NCBI GenBank assembly: GCA_035316005.1
Contig: DATFXK010000316.1
Location: 1 to 24,515 of the forward strand
Direction: 5' to 3'
Length of the DNA: 24,515 nt
Source: JALZAA01 sp035316005
Lineage (GTDB): Bacteria > Actinomycetota > Acidimicrobiia > IMCC26256 > JACDBD01
Positions within the stretch are counted from its first letter, which is position 1; every line of letters begins with the position of its first letter. Under the pieces are notes generated by a model. That model was not told where the DNA came from and did no database searches. It saw only the letters and a program-made list of their open reading frames with translations. This document shows, one piece after another, positions 1-8,094 of the stretch. The translations under genes were made by a program, and so were the position numbers.

Positions 1-180
1 ACCATCCCCGCTGCCGCCGACGTGGGGCTCTCGATCGCGTTCGCGGAGTGGAGCGAGGCCTGGGGCGCGTTCCTCCAGCTGCTGGTGAACGTCGTCATCC
101 TGATCGTCGTGGGCGCCATTGGCCTCGCTGTGCAGCGCCGCATCTGGGGACAGACGGGCTGGAGGGCGACGACGACGTGA
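1..180 (+). CDS. C-terminal fragment of a DUF389-like multi-pass membrane protein (partial)
   Basis: The frame is open from the first base of the window and stops with TGA at 178-180, giving 59 residues of an incomplete protein. The fragment begins with a Pro-Ala-Ala-Ala segment, then a short acidic/aromatic stretch (FAEWSEAWGA), one strongly hydrophobic helix (about residues 27-45) and a basic tail (QRRIW). This order matches, from memory, the end of DUF389 (TIGR00341-type) membrane proteins, whose function is not established. The last codons overlap the GTG start of the next gene (GTGA), so the two are probably translated together. The family call rests on a short segment. It is certainly the end of an integral membrane protein, but another multi-pass family is possible. 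Confidence 0.55.
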   Translation, partial: TIPAAADVGLSIAFAEWSEAWGAFLQLLVNVVILIVVGAIGLAVQRRIWGQTGWRATTT

Positions 181-1355
181 GCGCGCGTGTTGCGCGCGCC
201 GAGGTGGCCACCGTCTACGCCGTCGGCCTGTTCCAGGGACTCGCGCTCGTCGCGTTCCCGGCCGCGTCGAGCGTGCTGACGGGCGCGTCGGACTACGACC
301 TGTCGAGCGGCGAGTACGGGCTCATCTTCGTCCCGCAAGTGATCATGGCGATCACCGGGTCGCTCCTGCTCCCGGAGCTGTCGCGGCGGTTCGGCCTCAA
401 GCGCCTGCTCCTCGCCGGCATCGCCGCCGACGTGGCGTCGATGGCCATCCTCGTCGGCAGCGTCGGCGTGGAGGGAGAGACGGCCGCGTACCCGATGCTT
501 CTGGTCGCGACGGCGTTCCTGGGGCTCGGCTTCGGCGTGACACTGTCGTGCCTGAGCACCGTCGCGGGCGGCTTCGACCCCGATCGTCGTGAGGTCGCGC
601 TGACGACGCTGAACGTGCTCCTCGGCCTGGGCACGGCGTTGTCACCCCTGATCGTGGCGTTCTTCCTCGATTTCGCCGAGTGGTGGTATCTCCCGTTGCT
701 CACTGGCGCCGGGCTGCTCGCGCTGCTTCTTGTGGCCTCGACACAGCGGCTCGTGGTCGCGGGCGCCGGAGCACTACCTCGCGGCCGGCCGCACATCCCG
801 CCCGTGTTCTGGGTGTTCGCCGCGGCCCTCGTCGCCTACGGCATCTGCGAGACGCTCTTCGGCAACTGGGGAACGACGCTGCTACGCGAGGGCGGCACCG
901 CCGCGACGACGGCCAACTACGCGCTGGCCGCGTTCTGGGCCGCGGTCACGGTCGGGCGGCTGTTGATCTCGATCGCGCCCAAGCGCACCCCGGACGCCGC
1001 CGTCTACCTCGCGCTGCCGTGGGGCATCGCGGGAGCGCTGCTGCTGGTGGCGGCGCTGTTCGACCGTACGAACGGCATCGTCGTCTTCGCGCTGGCCGGG
1101 CTCGCGTGCTCCGGCTTCTTCCCGATGACGATCGGATACGGCGAGACCGCGTTCCCCGAGCTCGTCACGATCGCCGCCGGGTGGCTCATCGCCGCCTACC
1201 AGGTCGGCTACGGCATCGCCGCGTTCGGCGCGGGCGCGCTCGACCGGGTGGTCTCGCTGTCGGTGATCTTCGCGTCGACGGCGGTCCTCGCCGGCGCGAT
1301 GGCGCTCCTTGCGACCCGCGTCGTCGCAACCGAGCGCGTGGCCGCGCCTACATAG
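177..1355 (+). CDS. MFS transporter, 12-helix type
   Basis: A 392-residue, very hydrophobic protein with about twelve membrane helices, the normal size for a single-unit major facilitator. After the second helix there is a motif-A-like loop (LSRRFGLKR), degenerate compared with the usual GxLaDrxGrk. A long polar break near the middle (RLVVAGAGALPRGRPH) separates the two six-helix halves. I chose GTG at 177 because it overlaps the preceding stop as GTGA and because residues upstream in this frame are the arginine-rich shadow of the DUF389-like gene. No substrate can be assigned. The coupling to a DUF389-like protein suggests a shared membrane or transport role, which is only inference. Confidence 0.85.
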   Translation: MSARVARAEVATVYAVGLFQGLALVAFPAASSVLTGASDYDLSSGEYGLIFVPQVIMAITGSLLLPELSRRFGLKRLLLAGIAADVASMAILVGSVGVEGETAAYPMLLVATAFLGLGFGVTLSCLSTVAGGFDPDRREVALTTLNVLLGLGTALSPLIVAFFLDFAEWWYLPLLTGAGLLALLLVASTQRLVVAGAGALPRGRPHIPPVFWVFAAALVAYGICETLFGNWGTTLLREGGTAATTANYALAAFWAAVTVGRLLISIAPKRTPDAAVYLALPWGIAGALLLVAALFDRTNGIVVFALAGLACSGFFPMTIGYGETAFPELVTIAAGWLIAAYQVGYGIAAFGAGALDRVVSLSVIFASTAVLAGAMALLATRVVATERVAAPT

Positions 1356-1358
1356 GAT
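1353..1358 (+). promoter_or_regulatory. Candidate -10 element (TAGGAT) for a leaderless transcript of the zinc-ribbon gene
   Basis: TAGGAT fits the TAnnnT form of actinobacterial -10 boxes and ends exactly 7 bases before the ATG at 1366, so transcription could start on the ATG. It overlaps the stop codon of the MFS gene. The same spacing is seen before the starts at 18296 and 21622. There is no convincing -35. The AGGA inside it could alternatively serve as a weak ribosome binding site. Confidence 0.4.
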
Positions 1359-1365
1359 TCACGCC

Positions 1366-1863
1366 ATGGTGCTGCTGTTCGGCTTCGGGGCGGGAGAGGC
1401 GAAGGACCTCGGCGAGGTCGCCCCCGTCACCTGCCCGAACTGCCACAACAACGTCTTCCTGCACCACCTCCAGAGCAAGAAGGCGGTGCGTCTGTACTTC
1501 GTGCCCGTCGTGCCGTATGGCACCGACGAGTACCTGCTGTGCCCGATCTGCAATCGCGGGCTCCAGCTGAAGGATGGGCAGCAGGCCGCCGTCGGCGCGA
1601 TGCAGGCGGCGACAGCCTCGTACCGCGCCGGACGGATGACGCCCGAGGCGTACCAGGCCCAGACCGCGAGCTTCTGGCGTCAGCTCGGCGTCGCTCCGAG
1701 CGGTGAGCAGGTGCTCCAGGCGCCGGCGACGAGCGCGATGCCGGGCAGCGGGGGAGAGGACGAGCTGGTCGACAAGCTCGCGTCACTGGACCGTCTCCAC
1801 CAGGCCGGCGAGCTCACCGACGACGAGTTCACCGCCGCCAAGCGGCACCTGCTGGAGGGCTAG
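1366..1863 (+). CDS. Zinc-ribbon protein with C-terminal SHOCT domain
   Basis: A 165-residue soluble protein. Residues 1-65 form a zinc ribbon with Cys pairs CPNC (23 and 26) and CPIC (59 and 62), an N-terminal FGFG segment and a hydrophobic YFVPVVPYG strand, matching the zinc_ribbon_15 type (PF17032) as I recall it. A helical linker follows, and residues about 132-165 are a SHOCT domain: a short helical hairpin with the pattern LDRLHQAGELTDDEFTAAK. SHOCT domains usually sit at the ends of proteins and are thought to mediate oligomerisation. ATG at 1366 was chosen because conserved sequence begins there and because of the -10-like box 7 bases upstream. It ends 6 bases from the convergent cydB-ndh gene. 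Its biological role is unknown. Confidence 0.8.
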   Translation: MVLLFGFGAGEAKDLGEVAPVTCPNCHNNVFLHHLQSKKAVRLYFVPVVPYGTDEYLLCPICNRGLQLKDGQQAAVGAMQAATASYRAGRMTPEAYQAQTASFWRQLGVAPSGEQVLQAPATSAMPGSGGEDELVDKLASLDRLHQAGELTDDEFTAAKRHLLEG

Positions 1864-1869
1864 CGACCG

Positions 1870-4215
1870 TCAGCTGGTACGCGCAGGAGAGTCGGGCGGG
1901 AGCACCGACGCATAACTGTCGTCGCCGGCCGATGCCCGACGCACAAGGAACGCACGCTCTTCACGGCGACGTCCGAGGAGCGCGCCGCTCCAGCGAAGGA
2001 GAGCGCCGAACCGGTTCCGGAACCCGGTCAGGAACACGAGGTGCACGCCGAGCCACATGAGCCACCCCGCGAATCCGCTGAGGCTGATGCGCTTGAACTC
2101 CACCACCGCGCGGAACCGCCCGATCGTCGCCATGCTGCCGAGGTCGATGTACTTGAATGGCACGACGCGGTCGTTGCCCTGCAGGCGCCGCCGGATCGTT
2201 CGCCCCGCGAACATGCCCTGTTGCATGGCCACCTCGGCGACGCCGGGCAGGTGGTCGAGGCTCATCATGTCGCCGATGGCGAACACCTCCGGATGGCCGG
2301 GCAGGGTGCAGTCGGGGAGCACGGACACCCGGCCGGCGCGGTCGACTTCGGCGCCGGATGCGTCGCCGAGCATCTTGGCCAGCGGTGACGCCGACACACC
2401 TGCGGCCCAGATGACCGTGTGGGCCTGGATGCGGTCGGTGCCGTCCGCCGTCTTCACGTCGATCCCGTCGAGGTCGACGTCCGTGGCGCGCAGGCCCATG
2501 CGCAGCTCGACGCCCATGTGCTCGAGCTCCTTGCGCCCCTTGCCCGACAGGTTCTCGCCGAAGCTGGCCAAGGGCTCCTTTCCTCCGTCGATCAGGATCA
2601 CCTTGGCGGTGCTCGGGTCGATCGTGCGGAAGTTGTGACGCAGGGAGCGCTCGGCGAGCTCGCGGATCTGACCCGCGAGCTCGCAGCCCGTCGGTCCGGC
2701 GCCGACGACGACGAACGTGAGCCAGCGGCGCTTCTCCTCCGGGTCGTCCTCGAGCTCGGCGAGCTCGAAGGCCCCGAAGATGCGGCGCCGCAGCTCGAGC
2801 GCATCGTCGATCGTCTTCATGCCGGGCGCGAAGCGCTCGAACTGGTCGTTGCCGAAGTAGGAGGTGCGGCCGCCCGCGGCGACGATGAGGCTGTCGTACG
2901 GAATCTCCATGCGCTCTCCGATGGGATCGCGCGCAAAGACGGTGCGTTTGTCGAGGTCGAAGCCGGTGACCTCGGCCAGCTCGACCTTGCAGTTGCGCGT
3001 GTTGCGCGTCACTTCACGGAGAGCCGGCGCGATCTGTCCTTCGGAGAGGATCCCCGTCGAGACCTGGTACAGCAGCGGCTGGAAGAGGTGGTAGTTGTGC
3101 CGGTCGACGAGCGTGACGTCGACCGCGCCCATGGCGAGCGCCTTGGTGGCGAAGAACCCCCCGAACCCGCCGCCGACGACGACGACACGATGCCGTTGCG
3201 GCGGACCTCCTTCGGCGCCCTCGTCGAGCCGGTTGCTCTGGTCGAGGCGCCAGAGCATCAGCAACGACGGTGCCACCAGTACCGCGCCGACGATGAACGC
3301 GATCACGATCCACAGGAGCACCGAGCCCGGCGCGGCGGCCTGGTCGATCGTCAACGTCGTCGGGAGGACGTACGGGTATTGCGCCACGCCCCAACCGAGC
3401 AGCACCGAGACCACCGTGGCCACCGCCAGCGCCCGCACACGGGGACCGCCGAGCTGGCGCCACAAGCCGCCGATCGTTGCGAGCCCGAAAACGGCTGACG
3501 CGATGACGAACGGGAGCCCCTCGTGCAGCAAGCCGTGCTCGATGTACGGCGAGTCGGCGCGGATCAGGAGCAGCCCGGCGACCGCCCACAGGCCCGTCAC
3601 GATGCCGAGTACGAACGCGCGCGTTCGGAAGTACCCGGCCATGACGTCGTCGTAGTAGCGGTCAGCGTCGGCGATGAGGAACGTTGCCGCAATGAACGCT
3701 GAGATCAGCACGCCGAAGATCCCGACCGCGATCGACGTCGAGTTGAGCCAGCTCGACCAGAGACTTCCTTGCTCGTTACCGGGCGGGACGCGCCCGGACG
3801 CGATGCCGCCGAGGGCGGCGCCGAGCATGAACGGCGTGACAAGCGACGAGACTCCGAATGCGGCGGAGAGCACGCGCTTGCGGCCCGCCCGCTCGGCGAT
3901 CTTGCGGAACGCGAACCCGGACCCGCGGATGACGATGCCGACGCCCGCCAGGATGACCGGGACGAACAGCGTCTTCATAATCGACCCGAACGCCTCGCTG
4001 AACGCCGTCCAGCAGACGATCGCCGCGAAGATCAACCACATGTTGTTCGCTTCCCACACGGGCGCCATCGCGTGGTCGATGAGCCCGCGTGGCCGCTCGC
4101 CGCGCCGGTCGCCGCCTGCGAGTAGGTCCCAGAACCCTGCCCCGTAGTCGGCGCCGCCCAACACCGAGTACATGACGACGGCGAACCAGAGGATGCAGGC
4201 GACGGCGACCGCCAT
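1870..4215 (-). CDS. cydB-ndh: Fusion of cytochrome bd oxidase subunit II (CydB) with type II NADH dehydrogenase (NDH-2)
   Basis: One uninterrupted 781-residue frame. Residues 1-325 are CydB: the GGADYGAGFWDLL start, PVWEANNMW and about eight to nine membrane helices, close to full CydB length. A 17-residue polar linker (about 326-342) leads to residues 343-781, a complete NDH-2: FAD-binding GGGFGG (348-353), LFQPLLYQVSTG (378-389), a second Rossmann motif GAGPTG (505-510) for NADH, the flavin motif FAIGD (645-649), a quinone-site-like AMQQG (663-667) and a C-terminal membrane-binding stretch (717-742). NDH-2 passes electrons from NADH to menaquinone without pumping protons; CydB with CydA passes quinol electrons to oxygen. 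The ATG overlaps the cydA stop (TGATG). Domain identities are firm. The fusion is read directly from the sequence, so only a sequencing error at the junction could undo it. Confidence 0.95.
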   Translation of the reverse strand: MAVAVACILWFAVVMYSVLGGADYGAGFWDLLAGGDRRGERPRGLIDHAMAPVWEANNMWLIFAAIVCWTAFSEAFGSIMKTLFVPVILAGVGIVIRGSGFAFRKIAERAGRKRVLSAAFGVSSLVTPFMLGAALGGIASGRVPPGNEQGSLWSSWLNSTSIAVGIFGVLISAFIAATFLIADADRYYDDVMAGYFRTRAFVLGIVTGLWAVAGLLLIRADSPYIEHGLLHEGLPFVIASAVFGLATIGGLWRQLGGPRVRALAVATVVSVLLGWGVAQYPYVLPTTLTIDQAAAPGSVLLWIVIAFIVGAVLVAPSLLMLWRLDQSNRLDEGAEGGPPQRHRVVVVGGGFGGFFATKALAMGAVDVTLVDRHNYHLFQPLLYQVSTGILSEGQIAPALREVTRNTRNCKVELAEVTGFDLDKRTVFARDPIGERMEIPYDSLIVAAGGRTSYFGNDQFERFAPGMKTIDDALELRRRIFGAFELAELEDDPEEKRRWLTFVVVGAGPTGCELAGQIRELAERSLRHNFRTIDPSTAKVILIDGGKEPLASFGENLSGKGRKELEHMGVELRMGLRATDVDLDGIDVKTADGTDRIQAHTVIWAAGVSASPLAKMLGDASGAEVDRAGRVSVLPDCTLPGHPEVFAIGDMMSLDHLPGVAEVAMQQGMFAGRTIRRRLQGNDRVVPFKYIDLGSMATIGRFRAVVEFKRISLSGFAGWLMWLGVHLVFLTGFRNRFGALLRWSGALLGRRREERAFLVRRASAGDDSYASVLPPDSPARTS

Positions 4216-5657
4216 CAGACCCCGACCTTCTCACCGGACGGCGTGATGGCTCCCTCGTCCCCGAGCCGCAACCGCCCCCGCGGCCCGTAGGGAACGTCGG
4301 AATCGGCACCCTCGTCCTGCGTCCGCCAGCGCCGCGCGAGCACCCTGAGCGTCAGGATGAGCCCGGTCGCGACGAGCGCGTACAAGGCAACGATGATCGC
4401 GAACGTGAACCAGATGCCGCCGTGACTCGTGACGGCGTCCTTCGTGCGCAAGGTGTTGTACACGACCCAAGGCTGGCGACCGACCTCGGTGACGAACCAG
4501 CCCGCCTCGATGGCCATGTAGATGGCGACTCCCGACACTGCGGCACAGCGCAGGAACCACTTCGTCTTCGGCAGACGCCGTTTTCGCCACCACACGAAAC
4601 CGAACCACACCGCGAGCAACGCGAGCCCCGAGGCGAGCAGCACCATGACGTCGAAGGACCAGTGCACGATGTTCACGGGCGGCCGGTCGTCGGCCTTCAC
4701 CGTGTTGAGTCCCTTGATCTCGGTGTCGGCGCTCCCGCCGGTGAGGAACGAAGCGAGATCCGGGATCTTGATCCCGCGCTGGATGGTGGCGTTGTCGTCC
4801 TGCCCGTTGCCGGGGAGGTAGCCGAAGAGCACCTCGGGCTCGTGCGTGCCCGACTGTTGCACGCCCTCGATGGCGGCGAACTTGACCGGCTGCTCCCGGA
4901 TCACCATGCGTGTGATCTGGTCGCCCACGACGAGCTGCACGGGTGCGAGAACCGCCGCCACGGTGAACGGAATGAGAAATCCAAGACGGTGGTAGCGGTC
5001 GTTGCGGCCGCGCAGCATGCCGACGGCGTACACGCTCGCCACGACGAACCCGGCGCCGAGGTAGGCGGCGATGACGAAATGGGTGACCTCCCACGGGAAC
5101 GCCGGTGTGAACATCGCCTTGAAGACGTCGACGTTCTTCGGCAGCCCCTTCGAAGACAGCGTGAAGCCCTGTGGCGTGTTGAGCCACGAGTTCACGGCGA
5201 GAATGCTGATCGCGCCGAGGACCGACGCGAACGGGATCGGGACGCCGGTCCAGAAATGGGCGCGGGGGCTTAGGCGGTCCCAGCCGTAGATGTAGACGGC
5301 GATGAGGATCGCCTCGAGGAAGAAGGCGATGGCCTCGAGCCCGAACGGCAGCCCGAACACGTTGCCGAACTTGCCCGTGAGACCGGGCCACAGCAGGCCG
5401 AGCTCGAACGACAGCACGGTGCCGGTCACGGCGCCGACCGCGAACGTGACCGCCATGACCTTTGACCACCGCCGCGCGAGCAGGAGCGCGACGTCGTCGT
5501 TCTTTCGGAGGCCGCGCCAGTTAGCGATCAGCGTGATCGTCGGCAACGCTACGCCGATCGGGACGAGCAGGATGTGGAACGCGAGCGTGAACGCCATCTG
5601 CTCGCGCGCCGCGAGAAGCGTCGACGACGCGTCCGACGCCAGCACCCAGGGGCTCAC
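4215..5657 (-). CDS. cydA: Cytochrome bd quinol oxidase subunit I (CydA)
   Basis: A 480-residue haem-bearing subunit of the oxygen-reducing bd oxidase in the cytoplasmic membrane, about nine helices. Visible key residues: His28 (haem b595/d side, in AFHILL), Glu108 and Glu115 (proton/haem site, in LEAIAFFLEA), His193 and Met338 (haem b558 ligands by position), and the family signature GRQPW at 393-397. The 7-residue spacing of the two glutamates and the short Q-loop match the Geobacillus-type enzyme rather than E. coli CydA. GTG at 5657 was chosen because it lies 5 bases after the GMC stop; residues upstream in this frame are a shadow of that gene. It is co-transcribed with the SDR and GMC genes and translationally coupled to cydB-ndh. 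No cydX or cydDC genes lie in the window. Confidence 0.94.
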   Translation of the reverse strand: MSPWVLASDASSTLLAAREQMAFTLAFHILLVPIGVALPTITLIANWRGLRKNDDVALLLARRWSKVMAVTFAVGAVTGTVLSFELGLLWPGLTGKFGNVFGLPFGLEAIAFFLEAILIAVYIYGWDRLSPRAHFWTGVPIPFASVLGAISILAVNSWLNTPQGFTLSSKGLPKNVDVFKAMFTPAFPWEVTHFVIAAYLGAGFVVASVYAVGMLRGRNDRYHRLGFLIPFTVAAVLAPVQLVVGDQITRMVIREQPVKFAAIEGVQQSGTHEPEVLFGYLPGNGQDDNATIQRGIKIPDLASFLTGGSADTEIKGLNTVKADDRPPVNIVHWSFDVMVLLASGLALLAVWFGFVWWRKRRLPKTKWFLRCAAVSGVAIYMAIEAGWFVTEVGRQPWVVYNTLRTKDAVTSHGGIWFTFAIIVALYALVATGLILTLRVLARRWRTQDEGADSDVPYGPRGRLRLGDEGAITPSGEKVGV

Positions 5658-5662
5658 GAGCG

Positions 5663-7252
5663 TTATCCCAATCGCCCGCGCAGGTGTTCGCCGACCTTCA
5701 GAGCGTTGGCGATGATGGTGAGCGTCGGGTTCACCGCGCCGATGGACACGAAGAAGCTCGAGTCGACGACGTAGAGGTTGTCGACCTCGTGGGCCTTGCA
5801 ATCGACGTCCAGCACCGACGAAGCCGGGTCGGTCCCGAACTTGACCGTGCCCGACTGGTGCGCCGTGGCCGAGATGGCCATGCCCTCGTGCAGGTACACG
5901 TTGCGCCGGTGCGTGCGCTCCTCGAAGCCGAGGTCGCTGAGCATGGACTCGAACTTCTTGCGGAGCCGTTTGAGCGGCTCCATGTTGTTCTCCTCGGCGA
6001 GCGTGAGCCTGGGCGTGCCGTCGTCGTCGATCGTGAGCCGATTGTCGGGCAGGGGCAGGTCTTCGGCGGAGAGCCAGAAGTCGACCCCGTGCCTCGCGAT
6101 CTCGTCGAGCGACATCTCGGGCGTGACTTTGGCGCCCCACTTCAGCCGGCGGGGCGCCATCGCCCGCAGCTGGATGCCGTCGGACTTGCCCAGCATCTGG
6201 ATGCCGCCGAACGGGTAGTCCCAGTCGTCCCCCTTCAGGTACCACTCGTTCAGCGCCAGTGTCTTCTGGAAACGGGTGGGGTTCGGCTCGCGCGAGACCG
6301 CCATCAGCGCCATGTTGTTGTGGCGCATGTAGTTGCGGCCCACCTGGTCGGAGCCGTTGGCGAGCCCGTTGGGATGCTGGTCGTTGGCCGACCGCAGCAG
6401 GAGCAGCGCCGAGTTGAGCGCGCCGCACGACACGACGACGACGTCCCCCGAGAACCGCGCCTCCGAGCCGTCGCCCATCGTCGCGACGACGGCAGTGACC
6501 TGGCGGCCGGTGCCGTCGGTCTCCAGCTTGTCGACTCTCGCATCAGTGACGAGCTCGAGGTTCGGGTGCGCCGCGAGCGCAGGGTCGACGCACACGACTT
6601 GTGAATCCGCCTTGCCGTTCACGACGCAGGGGAAGCCGTCCAACCGGTCGCACCGGATGCACTGACTGCCGTGCGTGGCCTCACCGTGGGCGTCCTGGTC
6701 GAACAGGACGCCGACCGGTAGGTGGGACGGATGGAGGCCGAGCTTCACGAGGTCGTCGTGCAGCTGCTGGATGCGCGGCTCGTGTTGCACGGCCGGGTAG
6801 GGGAAGTCGCCGCTGCGCGGGCCGTCGGTCGGGTCCTCGCCTGCCGCGCCGTGGACGTAATACAGGCGTTCCGCCTCCGCGTACGAGGGCTCGTAGTCCT
6901 GGTAGGAGAGCGGCCACGCGGGGGAGATCCCACCGTGGTGCTTGATCTCCCCGAAGTCCTCGGGACGGAGGCGGAACAGCGCCGCGCCGTAGAACTTCGT
7001 GTTGCCGCCCACGTAATAGTTCTGCTCGGGCGTGAACTCCTCGTTCTTCCGGTCGCGCCATTCCTCGTCCGTCGTGTACTTCCCGCGCAGGAAGACCGCG
7101 GTCGTATCCCAGTTGTCTCGCTCGCGCGGGAGGTAGCCGCCCCGCTCGAGCAGCAGGATGCGCTTGCCGGCCGGGGCCAGCTTCCACGCCAGCGTGCCCC
7201 CGCCCGCGCCCGTCCCGATGATGACGACGTCGTAGTGCTCGGTTTCGGCCAC
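5663..7252 (-). CDS. GMC-family FAD-dependent oxidoreductase
   Basis: A 529-residue glucose-methanol-choline family flavoprotein that oxidises an alcohol or sugar hydroxyl. The N-terminal FAD motif GTGAGGG (13-19) is followed by Glu36 for the ADP ribose. The C-terminal part carries the catalytic His465 (AHQSGT) and Asn508 (AVNPTLT). Between them is a cysteine-rich loop: Cys198, Cys201, Cys209 and Cys221 (CIRC, then PCVVNGKADSQ), in the place where some membrane-linked GMC dehydrogenases hold a [3Fe-4S] cluster. There is no signal peptide, so it should act in the cytoplasm. GTG at 7252 is 4 bases after the SDR stop, with no clear ribosome binding site, suggesting coupled translation. The electron acceptor is unknown; its place before cydA suggests the quinone pool. 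Substrate cannot be read from the sequence. Confidence 0.9.
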   Translation of the reverse strand: MAETEHYDVVIIGTGAGGGTLAWKLAPAGKRILLLERGGYLPRERDNWDTTAVFLRGKYTTDEEWRDRKNEEFTPEQNYYVGGNTKFYGAALFRLRPEDFGEIKHHGGISPAWPLSYQDYEPSYAEAERLYYVHGAAGEDPTDGPRSGDFPYPAVQHEPRIQQLHDDLVKLGLHPSHLPVGVLFDQDAHGEATHGSQCIRCDRLDGFPCVVNGKADSQVVCVDPALAAHPNLELVTDARVDKLETDGTGRQVTAVVATMGDGSEARFSGDVVVVSCGALNSALLLLRSANDQHPNGLANGSDQVGRNYMRHNNMALMAVSREPNPTRFQKTLALNEWYLKGDDWDYPFGGIQMLGKSDGIQLRAMAPRRLKWGAKVTPEMSLDEIARHGVDFWLSAEDLPLPDNRLTIDDDGTPRLTLAEENNMEPLKRLRKKFESMLSDLGFEERTHRRNVYLHEGMAISATAHQSGTVKFGTDPASSVLDVDCKAHEVDNLYVVDSSFFVSIGAVNPTLTIIANALKVGEHLRGRLG

Positions 7253-7256
7253 GGAT

Positions 7257-8024
7257 CTACAGCCCGGGGCTCGTCTGCATGAGGCCGCCGTCCGTGAAGA
7301 CGGTGGTCGCAGTGACGTAGCTCGACTCGTCGTCGGCGAGGAACGCCACGACGTTGCCGATTTCCTCCGGTTTGGCCATACGGCCGAGGGGAATCGCCTT
7401 GTCGAGCGTCGCCATCTTCTTCGGGTCGTCCATCGTCGACACGTTGATCGGCGTCTCGACGGCTCCCGGCCCCACGCCGACGACTTGGACGTTGTGGGGG
7501 CCGAGCTCGACGCCGGCCGTGCGGGTGAGCATTCGCATCCCGCCCTTGGACAGGCAATAGGGCGCGTTCCCGGGCATGGGCCAGTCCTCGTGGACGGAGC
7601 TGACGTTGATGATCCGCCCGCCGCCGCCCTGGGCGATCATCTGCTTGGCGGCGAGCTGGGTTCCGAAGAATGCGCTCTTGAGGTTGATCGCGAGGACTTT
7701 GTCGTATTGCTCCTCCGTGGTCTCCAGGACCGAGGAGCGCGTCTCGATGCCGGCGTTGTTCACCATGACGTCGAGCCGGCCGAACGACTTCACCGCCCGT
7801 TCGATCAGGCGTTGGAGATCGTCCACCTTGCTGACGTCCGCCTTCACGCCGGTTGCCTGGTCGCCGAGGGCCTCGATCTCGTGCTCGAGCTCCTCGGTGG
7901 CGTGCTCCTGGGCGACGTAGTCGATGACGATGTTGGCCTTCCGCCGGGCGAGGGCGAGAGCGATCGCCTTCCCGATGCCGCTGTTCCCGCCAGTGACGAT
8001 CGCGACCTTGCCTTCGAGCGTCAT
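7257..8024 (-). CDS. Short-chain dehydrogenase/reductase, glucose 1-dehydrogenase-like
   Basis: A 255-residue classical SDR of normal length. It shows the cofactor motif TGGNSGIG (11-18), NNAG (89-92), the catalytic Ser143, Tyr156 and Lys160 (YCLSK), and PG near 186-187. Overall pattern and closing region (FTDGGL) resemble glucose 1-dehydrogenases, which oxidise beta-D-glucose to gluconolactone with NAD(P)+; SDR substrates are hard to predict, so this is a best guess. ATG at 8024 has an excellent ribosome binding site (AGGAGG, 5 bases upstream). It is the first gene of the SDR-GMC-cydA-cydB/ndh operon. The NADH it could make is the substrate of the Ndh part of the fusion encoded by the last gene. 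Confidence 0.9.
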   Translation of the reverse strand: MTLEGKVAIVTGGNSGIGKAIALALARRKANIVIDYVAQEHATEELEHEIEALGDQATGVKADVSKVDDLQRLIERAVKSFGRLDVMVNNAGIETRSSVLETTEEQYDKVLAINLKSAFFGTQLAAKQMIAQGGGGRIINVSSVHEDWPMPGNAPYCLSKGGMRMLTRTAGVELGPHNVQVVGVGPGAVETPINVSTMDDPKKMATLDKAIPLGRMAKPEEIGNVVAFLADDESSYVTATTVFTDGGLMQTSPGL

Positions 8025-8029
8025 CGGGA

Positions 8030-8035
8030 CCTCCT
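8030..8035 (-). promoter_or_regulatory. Strong ribosome binding site for the SDR gene
   Basis: The minus strand reads AGGAGG, ending 5 bases before the ATG at 8024. It fixes the SDR start and is by far the best ribosome binding site of the operon; the three downstream genes rely on short gaps or overlaps. Confidence 0.85.
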
Positions 8036-8094
8036 GCGGCGATCCTGGGGGAGCTGGGGACCTTGATTGTGCGCTCGACCGCCATGGCGCGTCG

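Noticed and set aside
3190..3240. Idea that the CydB-NDH fusion is a missed stop between two genes
   Set aside because: No stop, ribosome binding site or clear internal start is seen at the linker, and the frame is continuous with normal codon use. Only resequencing could overturn it.
2419..3498. 359-codon open frame on the plus strand
   Set aside because: It is antisense to the CydB-NDH fusion, where family motifs are unambiguous. Its product is low-complexity and acidic/basic with no domain.
5658..6428. Long N-terminal extension of the CydA frame
   Set aside because: The extension is the out-of-frame shadow of the GMC gene (Arg/Ala/Pro-rich). CydA homology begins just after GTG 5657.
6745..8085. 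446-codon minus-strand frame overlapping SDR and GMC
   Set aside because: It is a frame-shifted shadow of two genes with clear catalytic motifs, not a gene.
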